NCBI RefSeq assembly: GCF_000816305.1
Contig: NZ_CP007773.1
Location: 1,302,001-1,366,000, forward strand
DNA from: Campylobacter subantarcticus LMG 24377
GTDB lineage: Bacteria > Campylobacterota > Campylobacteria > Campylobacterales > Campylobacteraceae
DNA length: 64,000 bases
Reading direction: 5' to 3'
Under the pieces are notes generated by a model, which saw nothing but the letters and a program-made list of their open reading frames with translations, made no database searches and was not told where the DNA came from. Shown piece after piece: positions 1 through 8,997 of this stretch. Position numbers and translations under genes: made by a program. Each line of letters opens with the position of its first letter. Within the stretch, counting starts at the first letter, position 1.

Positions 1-108
1 AATGGTGGCGGTAGAGATGACTTTGCAACAGCTGGGGGTAAAGATACAAGTAAAATAGCTCAAGCACTTGATCATGCTAAAAAAATCATCGAAGAAAGTC
101 TTTCTTAA
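1..108 (+). CDS. alaS: Alanyl-tRNA synthetase, C-terminal end only (partial)
   Basis: The window opens inside this gene; only the last 35 codons and the TAA stop are present. The visible tail carries the glycine-rich GGGR...FATAGGKD signature of the DHHA1 domain that closes bacterial alanyl-tRNA synthetases, followed by a short helical end. The enzyme charges tRNA-Ala and edits mischarged tRNA. The stop overlaps the start of the next gene by one base (TAATG), so the two are probably translationally coupled. An alaS-maf-pbpA order is, from memory, also found in C. jejuni (Cj0506-Cj0508), which supports the call. Confidence 0.85.
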   Translation, partial: NGGGRDDFATAGGKDTSKIAQALDHAKKIIEESLS

Positions 109-650
109 TGCTTTACTTAGCTTCAAGTTCACCTTCACGCGTGGCTTTGTTAAAAGAAGCCAATATAGCCTTTGAACAAATTATTGTTGATTATGATGAG
201 AGTTTGGTTATAAAAGATAATCCAAACTCCTATGTACAAAAAACTGTCTTAGAAAAAGAAAGGCAATTTTTTGTAAAACACCTTGATTTAAAAAATGTCT
301 TGTTTGCTGATAGTATAGTTTGTACTCAAAACACAATTTTAACCAAAGCCAAAAATGACAACGAAGCTTTTAATATGCTTAATTTGCAAAGTGGCAAAAG
401 CATTAGTATCTTAAGTGCAATGATTTTAATTTTAGAAAATAAAAAAATTTTTAACCTTAGCAAGTGCGATTTGATTTTAGATAAATTTGATCCTCAAGAT
501 ATGCAAGAATATATTGATTCAAAATCATACGAAGGAAAAGCTGGAGCGGTGATGTGCGAAGGTTTTCATAAAAAGTATATTAAAAAAATCATAGGCCATC
601 AAAGCACAGCTTTAGGACTTAATATAGAACTTTTGAAAGCATTTTTATGA
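108..650 (+). CDS. maf: Maf family nucleotide pyrophosphatase
   Basis: A 180-residue protein, the usual Maf length. It opens with the Maf signature ASSSPSR at residues 5-11 (family pattern S-x-SPRR), has an FADS segment near residues 66-69 where the family keeps a catalytic aspartate, and ends with the conserved region around HQSTALGLNI. Maf proteins hydrolyse non-canonical or modified nucleoside triphosphates and are linked to septum formation. The ATG overlaps the alaS stop by one base, and the stop overlaps the pbpA start (ATGA), so it sits in the middle of a three-gene operon. Which nucleotide it uses cannot be read from the sequence. Confidence 0.85.
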   Translation: MLYLASSSPSRVALLKEANIAFEQIIVDYDESLVIKDNPNSYVQKTVLEKERQFFVKHLDLKNVLFADSIVCTQNTILTKAKNDNEAFNMLNLQSGKSISILSAMILILENKKIFNLSKCDLILDKFDPQDMQEYIDSKSYEGKAGAVMCEGFHKKYIKKIIGHQSTALGLNIELLKAFL

Positions 651-2581
651 TAAAAATACTAAAAATTTTTCTTTCTTTATGCGTAGTTTGTATAGTGGGT
701 GTTTTTATTTTTATTACTTATTTATTTTCAGATTCTGATTTAAATCAATACACCTTTAAAGACTATAAACCACCTCTTACTACACAAATTTTTGATAAAA
801 ATGGAAAATTAGTTGCAAATGTTTTCGAACAACACCGCTTTTATGCTCCCTATGAAGAACTTCCGCCAAGACTCATAGAAGCTTTGGTGGCTATAGAAGA
901 TACTAGCTTTTTTGAGCATAATGGTGTGAATGTCGATGCAATCTTTAGAGCAGCCATTAAGATTATAAGAAGTGGCGGTAAAACCATAGAAGGTGCTTCC
1001 ACGCTCACACAACAATTTATAAAAAATACCGAGCTAACTCCTGAACGCACTTTGAGTAGAAAGCTAAAAGAAGTTTTGCTTGCGTATAAAATAGAAAACA
1101 CCTTAACCAAAGAACAGATTTTAGAAAGATATTTAAATTTCATCTTCTTTGGACATGGATATTATGGAGTGAAAACTGCTGCACTTGGATATTTTAGAAA
1201 AAATTTAGATGAGCTTAGCTTAAAAGAAATTGCCATTTTAGTAGGTATGCCAAAAGCTCCAAGCGCTTATGATCCTACTAGACACTTAGACCTTTCTTTA
1301 GCTAGAGCAAACAGTGTAGTTCAAAGAATGCATAATCTTGGTTGGATTTCCAATGAAGAATATAAAAAAGCCTTGGAAGAAATTCCAAAAGTATATGATG
1401 ATACTCTCACGCAAAATGCAGCTCCTTATGTTACTCAAGAAGTTTTAAAACAACTAAGTGGGATTAAGGATCTAAAAAATGGTGGTTACAAAATAGAACT
1501 TACCATCGATCTTGATGTGCAAAACATCGCAAAAGAAGCATTAAAATTTGGCTATGATGAGATAGTAAAAAGAGACAAAGATGCTAACTTAAGTACTCTT
1601 AACGGCGCCATGATAGTAGCAAATCATCAAAACGGCGATATTTTAGCCTTAGTTGGTGGAGTAAACTACACCAAAAGTAACTTCAACCGTGCTACTCAAA
1701 GCTTAAGACAACCTGGGAGTTCTTTTAAGCCTTTTTTATACCAAATTGCCATTGACATGGGTTATTCTCCTATGAGTAAGATTGCTGATATTTCAAGAAT
1801 TTTTGAAAGCACTAAAGAAGATGAAAAAGACTGGAAGCCTAAAAATTATGGTGGAAAATTTCTAGGACTTATAAGTTTAAAAGAAGCACTAACTGGATCA
1901 AGAAACCTAGCTACCATAAATTTAGCTCTTGCCCTAGGACTTGATGTAATCCACGATAAACTTAGCTTTATGGGTTTTGAAAATATACCGGTTGATTTAT
2001 CTATAGTTTTGGGTAGTTTTGGAATTTCAATTTATGATTATGCTAAGCTTTACACGGTATTTGGAAATTATGGTGTGCAAAAAGATTTAATACTCATTAA
2101 AAGAGTGATAGATAAAAATGGTAAGGTTGTTGTGGAATTTAACTCCGGAGAAAGAAAAATCAGCGAACCTGAACAAGCCTTTTTGGTTAATGATATGATG
2201 CAAAATGTTGTAAAAAAAGGCACCGGACGCAATGCAAGAGTTGAAGGTATTGAAATAGCAGGTAAAACCGGCACATCAAACAAAAGTGTTGATGCGTGGT
2301 TTTGTGGTTTAACACCTGAAATAGAAGCTATCATTTGGTATGGCAATGATGATAACAAACCTATGAAGCAAACCGAAGGTGGCGCAAGAACTGCTGCTCC
2401 GGTTTTTAAAGAATTTTTAACAAAATACTTAGAACTTTATCCTGATAGTGCTAGAAAATTTATCATCCCAAAAGGAGTTTATCAAGGAATTTATGAAAAA
2501 CAAAGAGAGTATTACACCAATACTTCTCCATTTCCAAAAAATAACCCTGCTCTATCTGAAAATAATGAAGTAATTTTTTAA
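647..2581 (+). CDS. pbpA: Penicillin-binding protein 1A, class A bifunctional peptidoglycan synthase
   Basis: A 644-residue class A PBP. One N-terminal membrane anchor (about residues 7-27) is followed by a GT51 glycosyltransferase domain with EDTSFF (catalytic Glu about 84) and GASTLTQQ (116-123). The transpeptidase domain has all three penicilloyl-serine motifs: SSFK near 358-361, SRN near 417 and KTGTS near 540. It polymerises lipid II and cross-links peptides on the outer face of the inner membrane. The start codon overlaps the maf stop (ATGA). The protein is shorter than E. coli PBP1A and shows no extra C-terminal domain. No key residue is missing, so it should be active. Confidence 0.93.
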   Translation: MIKILKIFLSLCVVCIVGVFIFITYLFSDSDLNQYTFKDYKPPLTTQIFDKNGKLVANVFEQHRFYAPYEELPPRLIEALVAIEDTSFFEHNGVNVDAIFRAAIKIIRSGGKTIEGASTLTQQFIKNTELTPERTLSRKLKEVLLAYKIENTLTKEQILERYLNFIFFGHGYYGVKTAALGYFRKNLDELSLKEIAILVGMPKAPSAYDPTRHLDLSLARANSVVQRMHNLGWISNEEYKKALEEIPKVYDDTLTQNAAPYVTQEVLKQLSGIKDLKNGGYKIELTIDLDVQNIAKEALKFGYDEIVKRDKDANLSTLNGAMIVANHQNGDILALVGGVNYTKSNFNRATQSLRQPGSSFKPFLYQIAIDMGYSPMSKIADISRIFESTKEDEKDWKPKNYGGKFLGLISLKEALTGSRNLATINLALALGLDVIHDKLSFMGFENIPVDLSIVLGSFGISIYDYAKLYTVFGNYGVQKDLILIKRVIDKNGKVVVEFNSGERKISEPEQAFLVNDMMQNVVKKGTGRNARVEGIEIAGKTGTSNKSVDAWFCGLTPEIEAIIWYGNDDNKPMKQTEGGARTAAPVFKEFLTKYLELYPDSARKFIIPKGVYQGIYEKQREYYTNTSPFPKNNPALSENNEVIF

Positions 2582-2665
2582 AAATATTTTTTATAAAATA
2601 ATAAAAATTATCCTTCTATTTTCCTTTATATGTTTTAATATTACAAAATGTATAAAGGATTTTTC

Positions 2666-3559
2666 ATGAATATCACAAACGAACAATTATATAACAAAAG
2701 ACGCCATTTTTTAAAACTAGGTGCGGGTGCTTTAGTTAGTTCAACACTTATACAATCTAAGCTAATGGCGCTTAATTTCTTTCCTGATCCAAACAATGAA
2801 AAGCTAAAATTAAGCGATGAAAAAATCGCAACTAATTATGTTAATTTTTATGAATTTTCCACAGATAAAAAAAGAGCCGTTGAACTTGCAAAAAATTTCA
2901 ATACTCAAGGCTGGAAAATAGAAGTAAGCGGAGAAGTAGAAGAACCATTAAGTTTAACTATGGAAGATTTACTAGCTTTTCCTCTAGAAGAAAGAATTTA
3001 TAGATTTCGCTGTGTTGAAACCTGGTCTATGGTTGTGCCATGGGTAGGATTTGAACTGCGCGCATTGATAGAAAAGTGCAAGGTTAAAAGTGATGCAAAA
3101 TTTATCAAATTTACCACTCTTTTTGATAAAAACCAATTTGCCGATCAAGCTTCGTTTTTTCCAACTTTAGACTATCCTTATGTAGAAGGCTTAAGAATGG
3201 ATGAGGCTATGCACCCCTTAACGATTATGGCAGTAGGTATGTATAAAAAACCTTTATTAGGACAAAATGGAGCACCGATTCGCCTTGTTGTGCCATGGAA
3301 ATACGGTTTTAAAAGTATTAAATCTATTGCCAAAATAGAATTTACCAAAGAGCAGCCAAAATCAACATGGGAGATAGCCAACCCTAGAGAATATGGTTTT
3401 TATGCCAATGTCAATCCCAACGTTTCACATCCAAGATGGTCTCAAGCTAATGAGCGTCCTTTGGGAGATTTTTTCACCAAACCAACTATATTGTTTAATG
3501 GTTATGAAAAAGAAGTAGCATATTTATATAAAGATATGGATTTAAAGGTTCATTTTTGA
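2666..3559 (+). CDS. msrP: Protein-methionine-sulfoxide reductase catalytic subunit MsrP
   Basis: A periplasmic molybdopterin enzyme (297 aa from this start) that repairs oxidised methionines in envelope proteins. A Tat signal lies at the N terminus (RRHFLKLG, twin Arg at 12-13) before a hydrophobic stretch. The sulfite-oxidase fold follows with the molybdenum-ligating cysteine in RCVETW near residue 116, and YGFKSIK further on. An in-frame ATG exists at 2648, but a good AAAGGA ribosome site lies at 2654-2659, so 2666 is preferred. The stop overlaps the msrQ start. From memory C. jejuni has the same pair as Cj0379c/Cj0378c, though in a different neighbourhood. Confidence 0.9.
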   Translation: MNITNEQLYNKRRHFLKLGAGALVSSTLIQSKLMALNFFPDPNNEKLKLSDEKIATNYVNFYEFSTDKKRAVELAKNFNTQGWKIEVSGEVEEPLSLTMEDLLAFPLEERIYRFRCVETWSMVVPWVGFELRALIEKCKVKSDAKFIKFTTLFDKNQFADQASFFPTLDYPYVEGLRMDEAMHPLTIMAVGMYKKPLLGQNGAPIRLVVPWKYGFKSIKSIAKIEFTKEQPKSTWEIANPREYGFYANVNPNVSHPRWSQANERPLGDFFTKPTILFNGYEKEVAYLYKDMDLKVHF

Positions 3560-4119
3560 TGTATAAAAAAATTTACAATAGCATCGGATTTTTAGCTTTT
3601 ATACTTAGCATAATTTATAGTTGTTATCAAATAACACAAGAATTTGATATTGTTAAATCTGTGTATTTTTATAGTGGAATATTTACTTTAATCTTTTTTG
3701 GTTTTAGTTTATTTTTCTCACTTTTAAAATACAAACACTCCAAAGATTATCCTAAATTTTTGGGCTTTTATGCTTTTTTTTGGATTTTAATTCATTTTTT
3801 AAATTATTTTATCTTTGGAAAAAATCTAAATGTATTTATTTTTATCAAGGATACTTTTAGCAAAATTTTAGAACTAAGTGGTTTTATAGGCTTTTTCATC
3901 CTTACCTTAATGTTTATAAGCTCTTTTAAGCCTTTTAAAAAATTCAGCAAAGTAAGAAAGTTAGGTTATCTTTGTTTTCTAATAAGCACTTGGCATTATT
4001 TTTTATCTGCCAAAGTACCACAAATTCCACATTTTTTAGCTTTAAGCCTAGCCTTAATTTTTCTACTTATTAAACTATATAAAAATTATAAAAAGAGAAA
4101 AAAAGTAACTTTTTTATAA
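3559..4119 (+). CDS. msrQ: MsrQ, haem b membrane subunit of the MsrPQ system
   Basis: A 186-residue, highly hydrophobic protein with about six predicted membrane helices, as expected for MsrQ (YedZ), which passes quinol-derived electrons to periplasmic MsrP. Histidine-bearing helices such as those around ILIHFLNYF and ISTWHYFLS could supply haem ligands. The ATG at 3559 overlaps the msrP stop (TGATG); an in-frame TTG one codon earlier is less likely. The identification rests mainly on adjacency to msrP plus topology, because this family diverges strongly in sequence. It ends in a basic lysine-rich tail. Confidence 0.82.
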   Translation: MYKKIYNSIGFLAFILSIIYSCYQITQEFDIVKSVYFYSGIFTLIFFGFSLFFSLLKYKHSKDYPKFLGFYAFFWILIHFLNYFIFGKNLNVFIFIKDTFSKILELSGFIGFFILTLMFISSFKPFKKFSKVRKLGYLCFLISTWHYFLSAKVPQIPHFLALSLALIFLLIKLYKNYKKRKKVTFL

Positions 4120-4169
4120 AAATTTGTATTCAAATGAAACACTTTTAAGAGTAAATATATAAATATATT

Positions 4170-4202
4170 CTTAAAATAAGACTTGATATATCTTATTTTA
4201 AG
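4170..4202 (+). promoter_or_regulatory. 12-bp perfect inverted repeat just before the start of the Tat flavoprotein gene
   Basis: Arms at 4170-4181 (CTTAAAATAAGA) and 4191-4202 are exact reverse complements, separated by a 9-base AT-rich spacer that contains a GATATA box. The right arm runs into the AAGGA ribosome site of the gene starting at 4210. It could be an operator over the -10 element, or an RNA hairpin that masks the ribosome site. The symmetry is seen directly; the function is inferred. Confidence 0.45.
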
Positions 4203-4209
4203 GACAATC

Positions 4210-6105
4210 ATGCAAAGAAGAGACTTTTTAAATGGAATGGCTTTGACTATACTTGCAGGAATGACTCCTTTGCAAGTACTTTATGGAAAAGAAGCCAAAA
4301 TAGAAGATTTTACCAAAGAATACTACCCTCCAAAATGGCTTGGACTAAGAGGTAGCAATAATGCAAGTTATGAATTTGCACATATGCTAAGAGATGGTGA
4401 AAAATTTGACTTTAGCGCTATCAAACCTAAACAAGAATATGATTTGGTTGTTGTTGGAGCTGGAATTAGTGGTTTAGCAGCTGCCTGTTTTTATCAAGAT
4501 AAATTTGGAAAAGATAAAAAAATTCTTATCCTTGATAATCATGATGATTTTGGTGGACATGCTAGAAGAAATGAAATAGATTTAGAAGATGGTACTATTT
4601 TAAGTTATGGTGGTAGCGAAACATTTCAATCACCAAAGGCGTTATATTCTAAAGAAGTAGTAGATTTATTATCATCTTTGGGTGTGGATATTGATGAGCT
4701 TGCTAAACGTTTTGATGTAAATTTTTATCCTGATTTAAATCTTAGTCGCGGTGTGTATTTTTCTAAAACTGAATTTGGTGTAGATAAAATCGTTAGCGGC
4801 AACCCTAGAAAGGTGATTTGCGATGATATTCCTGAAGGCAGACACAATGGTAGAAGCATCGAAGCTTTTATAGGTGATTTTCCATTAAATGAAAAAGATA
4901 AAAAAGATCTTATTGCTTTATTTAAAAGCGAAAAAGACTATTTAAAAGGTTTGACAAAAGAGCAAAGAGATGAGTATGTGGCCAAAACAAGCTATAAAAA
5001 ATTCTTAGAAGAAAAGGTTAAGCTTTCACCACAAGCCGTAAAATTCTTTGAAGGTATAACAGATGACTTTTTAGCTTTAGGTATTGATGCTGTTTCTTGT
5101 GGAGATGCTAGGGTTTCATTTTTACCTGGTTTTGACAAACTAGGACTAGATCCAATCGAGGGAGAAGCATTAGCTGAAATGGAAGAGCCATACATCCACC
5201 ACTGCGCTGATGGTAATACTACTGTTGCTAGATTAATGGTTAGAAGATTAATTCCTGATGTATCTAAAAAAGGTAAAGATATGGATGAAGTTACTCTAGC
5301 TCATTTTGATTATTCTAAACTTGATCTTGCTAAAAACAAAGTACGCTTAAGATTAAACAGCACTGTTATAAATGTAGAAAACACAAAAGATGGAGCTTTG
5401 GTAACTTATGTTAATAAAGACAAAAATTACAGAGTAAAAGCTAAAAAAGTTGTAATGGCAAATTATAATAGTATGATTCCATACATAGTACCAAGCATGC
5501 CACAAGATCAAAAAGATGCTTTGAGTAAAAACGTAAAAACATCACTTTTACACACAAATGTTATTATAAGCAACTGGGAACCATTTATAAAGCTTGGAGT
5601 GCATGAAATTTATTCACCAAAAATGCCTTATGCTAGAACTAAACTTGATTATCCTGTAGATATGGGAGGATACCACCATCCAAGAGATCCTAAAAAATCT
5701 ATTTGTGTTCATATGGTATGCTCACCTTTAGTATTTGCTTCTATGCAAGGAATCGACCTTGAGGGAATGGATGCAAGAGATAGAGCTAGAGTGGGTAGAA
5801 ATTTATTATTCACTATGAGTTTTGAAGAACACGAAAAAATTGTTCGCGATCAACTTCAAGGCATGTTAGGTTCGGCTGGATTTGACCATGAAAGAGACAT
5901 TAAGGCTATAGTTGTAAATCGTTGGGGACACTGCTATTCATATACAGAAAATAGTCTTTTTGATGATAGCGATGAAGTGCAAAAAACTATAGAACTTGCA
6001 AGAAAACCTTTTGGTAATATCGTTATAGCAAATTCAGATGCTGATTGGGATGCTTATATGCACACAGCAATTGATCAAGCATATCGTGCTGTTAATGAAT
6101 TATAA
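4210..6105 (+). CDS. Tat-exported FAD-dependent oxidoreductase, spermidine dehydrogenase (SpdH)-like
   Basis: A 631-residue flavoprotein. It begins QRRDFLNGMAL (twin Arg at 3-4), a Tat signal, so it folds in the cytoplasm and is exported. A pre-Rossmann segment YPPKWLGLRGS is followed by the dinucleotide-binding motif VVGAGISGLAAA near residue 80 and the GGHARRNE motif near 113. A C-terminal SDADWDAYMHTAIDQAYR supplies the second FAD contact. These blocks match, from memory, the family of Pseudomonas SpdH. The start was set at ATG 4210 behind AAGGAC, because an in-frame TTG at 4183 would put the Arg pair too deep. It is monocistronic, ending at a hairpin terminator. Substrate is not proven: polyamine oxidation is a family-based guess. 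Confidence 0.72.
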   Translation: MQRRDFLNGMALTILAGMTPLQVLYGKEAKIEDFTKEYYPPKWLGLRGSNNASYEFAHMLRDGEKFDFSAIKPKQEYDLVVVGAGISGLAAACFYQDKFGKDKKILILDNHDDFGGHARRNEIDLEDGTILSYGGSETFQSPKALYSKEVVDLLSSLGVDIDELAKRFDVNFYPDLNLSRGVYFSKTEFGVDKIVSGNPRKVICDDIPEGRHNGRSIEAFIGDFPLNEKDKKDLIALFKSEKDYLKGLTKEQRDEYVAKTSYKKFLEEKVKLSPQAVKFFEGITDDFLALGIDAVSCGDARVSFLPGFDKLGLDPIEGEALAEMEEPYIHHCADGNTTVARLMVRRLIPDVSKKGKDMDEVTLAHFDYSKLDLAKNKVRLRLNSTVINVENTKDGALVTYVNKDKNYRVKAKKVVMANYNSMIPYIVPSMPQDQKDALSKNVKTSLLHTNVIISNWEPFIKLGVHEIYSPKMPYARTKLDYPVDMGGYHHPRDPKKSICVHMVCSPLVFASMQGIDLEGMDARDRARVGRNLLFTMSFEEHEKIVRDQLQGMLGSAGFDHERDIKAIVVNRWGHCYSYTENSLFDDSDEVQKTIELARKPFGNIVIANSDADWDAYMHTAIDQAYRAVNEL

Positions 6106-6106
6106 A

Positions 6107-6131
6107 ATCAAACTCCTTTTAGGAGTTTGAT
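6107..6131 (+). terminator. Hairpin terminator of the SpdH-like gene
   Basis: Two bases after the stop codon an 11-bp perfect inverted repeat (ATCAAACTCCT / AGGAGTTTGAT) encloses a TTT loop. It lies between this gene and the convergent DUF2165 pseudogene, so it may act in both directions. There is no strong T run on the plus strand. Confidence 0.7.
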
Positions 6132-6134
6132 AAA

Positions 6135-6633
6135 TCAATCATCGTTTTTGATGCTAATATAAATTAAAGCTAAAAGCATATAAGTTACTAATCTAGTAGC
6201 ATCAGATAAGCCATTCCAAGTTTTACTCATCCACATGCCAAACCACTCTGCAGCCACCACTTGAAAACCAAAGTAAACAGTAACAAGTTAAAATAATAAT
6301 TCCAAATTTTTTAGCTTCATGAAAAGTTTTTACATCTGAATTTCTTGCACTAAACATATCCAAAATACCTTTTACATAATAAAAGTTTCAAAACAAATCA
6401 TAAAAATATAGGCAATATGATGGATAATAGAATTTGTAATAGTCCTATAAAAATAACATTACCTAAATAATCAGGTTTGGTATCCATACTCATAACATGC
6501 TTTAGAAACTGAAAATTTGAATTATAATCAGCTATATTACCAAAAAACAATTGCCGCAAGCAACGGTAAGCAAGATAATCATTTTAGAATATCTTACTAT
6601 GTTCGTCATAAAAAAACCGCAATTGCAATTCAT
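6135..6633 (-). pseudogene. Decayed DUF2165 small integral membrane protein
   Basis: Read on the minus strand from an ATG at 6633 behind a clear AAAAGGAG site. The sequence gives, in shifting frames, NIADYNSNFQFLKHVMSMDT, then a PDYLGN stretch, HIAYIFMICFETF, DMFSARNSDVKTFHEAKKFG and EWFGMWMSKTWNGL, ending at TGA (6135-6137). Joined together these match the order of conserved blocks in DUF2165 membrane proteins as I recall them. At least four frame changes are needed (about 6538, 6420, 6385 and 6265), so sequencing error is unlikely. The ribosome site survives, suggesting recent loss. Function of the intact family is unknown. Confidence 0.75.
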
Positions 6634-6695
6634 TATGATACTCCTTTTTGTTAAAATTATATTAATATAATAAATATTAAACAAAACTAAAATAT

Positions 6696-8813
6696 CTAAC
6701 GCAATCTTAAAGAATTAACTACAACTGTTACTGAGCTAAAACACATTGCTAAAGCTGCCAAATGTGGACTAAGACTTATAAATGGCACAAATCCTGCCGC
6801 AATGGGAATACACAAAGCATTGTAAATAAAAGCCCAAAAAAGATTAAGTTTGATGATATTTTTAGTTCTTTGAGACAGCTCAAAACAATAAGCTATCAAC
6901 GATAAGTCATCTTTTATTAAAATCAAATCTCCACTTTTTTTAGCAAGCTCACTTGCTTTAGAAAAACTTATGCTTGCGCTAGCTAAATTTAAAGCAGGAG
7001 CGTCATTGATACCATCTCCTATAAAAAGAACTTTTTCTTTTTTGATTTTTTCTTTTATGAAATCAAGTTTTTGACTAGGTTTTAAATCAAAATAATATGT
7101 ATCGATATTAAGCTCATTTGCTATTTTTGTAACACTTTTTTTATTATCACCACTTAAAATAATACTTTTTATATCTTTTTGTTTTAAATTGGCTATCAAG
7201 TCTTTAGCTTCGTTTTTAAGTTTATTTTTTAAACAAACCCCGCCAAGACAAATATTATTTTTTGCAAAATACAAACATATAGGTGCTTGATCTTCAAATT
7301 CTTGCAAAAATTGCTTGCTTTTTTGTATATCAACATCATTTTCAAGCATTAATTTTTCATTGCCTATTAAATATTTATCTTCATTTTCCTCATAAAGCAA
7401 ACCACTACCCACCAAAACACTTAATTTTCCTTGCAAATTTAAATTTACATTCAATTCTTTAATAAAAGCCTTTGCGATTGGGTGCGAGCTTAAATTTTCA
7501 ATTTGCGTAAGTTTTTGAAAATCTTCTTGAGTAAGATTATGTTTGTAAACACTTAAATCATCTTGGCTTAATGTGCCTGTTTTATCAAAAATAGCAAGTT
7601 TTATGCTAGATAAACTCTCCAATACCGCTGGATTTTTCACTAAGATAAAATTTCTTGCACCATTTGCTAAAGCACTGACTATAGCTATAGGAGTTGCTAA
7701 GCCTAAAGCGCAAGGACAAGAGATTAAAAGTGTAGCACAAGCATATAAAAATGCTACATTTATCCCTTCTTTAAAATACCAAAAAGCAAACACAAAAAAT
7801 GAAAAAATAATTATGCATGCTACAAAATAAGCTGAAATTTTATTCGCTAAATTAGTCAAAGGAGTTTTGACATTACCTGCTTTAAAAACAAGATCCTTGA
7901 TTTGCTCTAATGAACTTTCAATCGCTTTTTTACTAGCTTTAATCTTTAAACTTCCATTAATCAACACAGTTCCTGCTAAAATTTCATCATTTTGCTTTTT
8001 CAAAAGCGGTAAAAACTCTCCTGTTAAAAAACTCACATCAACTTCAGCCTCACCTGTGATAATCACCCCATCAGCAACAACACTTTCTCCCTCTTTTACC
8101 AAGATCACATCGTTTTCTTTCACAAAAGCACTAGGTATGCTTTTTATGCTTCCATCTTCTAAGATTATATTAGCTTTTTTAACATCTATGTTTTTTAATT
8201 TGTTTTGATATTCTAAGGATTTAAATTTGACCTTTTCTTCTAGATATTTACCCAGCAAAACAAAGCTTATAATCATCGCTCCACCACTAAAATACAAATA
8301 CCCATCTTTACTAAATACCCCAAAATACACAAAAAAAGAATATGCAAAAGAAGTAAAAGCTCCCAAGGATATCAAGGTATTCATGTCTAAATTTTTATGT
8401 TTTAATCCTTTAAAAGCATGGATAAAAAAATCTTTTCCACAACCAAAAATCGCTACCATAGATAAAAACATTTGAATCAAAGCAGAAGTATTGCTTTGAA
8501 TAAACATTTCAAAATACATCACAATAGCACTTAAGATTATGCTTGTAATAAGCTTTATTTTCATATTTTTAAGTTCTTGCACTTTAAATTCATATAAATT
8601 TTGCTCTTCATGCAATACTTCAAAACCAAGTGCTTTGATTTTTTCTTTTATTTTTTTCTCCAAAGATAAATCTTTAAGCAAAAACACTCCACTAGAATTC
8701 ACATAAGAAACACTTACATCTTCCACCCCATCAATTTTTGCACAGACTTTTTCTACGGCATTAGAGCAATTAACACAGGTCATATTGCCTATTTTTAATC
8801 TTATCTCATGCAT
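6696..8813 (-). CDS. copA: Copper-exporting P1B-type ATPase CopA
   Basis: A 705-residue P1B-1 ATPase pumping Cu(I) from the cytoplasm. One N-terminal heavy-metal domain has MTCVNC (Cys13 and Cys16). Core motifs are in order: the TGE phosphatase loop near 265, the membrane SCPCALG metal site near 367, phosphorylated DKTGTL near 410, and GDGINDAP near 600. A set of about eight membrane helices is expected. The start overlaps the end of the copZ-like gene by 8 bp, so the two are co-translated. No CsoR or CueR regulator gene is adjacent. From memory this corresponds to C. jejuni Cj1161c. Confidence 0.93.
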   Translation of the reverse strand: MHEIRLKIGNMTCVNCSNAVEKVCAKIDGVEDVSVSYVNSSGVFLLKDLSLEKKIKEKIKALGFEVLHEEQNLYEFKVQELKNMKIKLITSIILSAIVMYFEMFIQSNTSALIQMFLSMVAIFGCGKDFFIHAFKGLKHKNLDMNTLISLGAFTSFAYSFFVYFGVFSKDGYLYFSGGAMIISFVLLGKYLEEKVKFKSLEYQNKLKNIDVKKANIILEDGSIKSIPSAFVKENDVILVKEGESVVADGVIITGEAEVDVSFLTGEFLPLLKKQNDEILAGTVLINGSLKIKASKKAIESSLEQIKDLVFKAGNVKTPLTNLANKISAYFVACIIIFSFFVFAFWYFKEGINVAFLYACATLLISCPCALGLATPIAIVSALANGARNFILVKNPAVLESLSSIKLAIFDKTGTLSQDDLSVYKHNLTQEDFQKLTQIENLSSHPIAKAFIKELNVNLNLQGKLSVLVGSGLLYEENEDKYLIGNEKLMLENDVDIQKSKQFLQEFEDQAPICLYFAKNNICLGGVCLKNKLKNEAKDLIANLKQKDIKSIILSGDNKKSVTKIANELNIDTYYFDLKPSQKLDFIKEKIKKEKVLFIGDGINDAPALNLASASISFSKASELAKKSGDLILIKDDLSLIAYCFELSQRTKNIIKLNLFWAFIYNALCIPIAAGFVPFISLSPHLAALAMCFSSVTVVVNSLRLR

Positions 8814-8997
8814 TATCTATTTCAAAACCCAAATCTTGTAATTGTTTTTTAAATTCTTCAACCTGCTCTGCTTTTAAATCAATCTCAATACTTTTTGTTT
8901 CAACATTAATTTGCATAGCACCAAATTCATCTTCCAAAGAAGCTTTGATCAAATTTACACAACTTTGACAGTTGATATTTTTAGTCTTGATAATCAC
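8806..8997 (-). CDS. copZ: CopZ-like copper chaperone (single heavy-metal-associated domain)
   Basis: A 63-residue protein that is one heavy-metal-associated fold, with the metal site NCQSC (Cys10 and Cys13). The family consensus has a Met before the first Cys region (M-x-C-x-x-C); here it is INC, a mild variant. Small proteins of this type carry Cu(I) to the N-terminal domain of CopA. The gene abuts the acetyltransferase gene upstream and overlaps copA downstream by 8 bp, so all three form one operon. Confidence 0.85.
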   Translation of the reverse strand: MIIKTKNINCQSCVNLIKASLEDEFGAMQINVETKSIEIDLKAEQVEEFKKQLQDLGFEIDNA

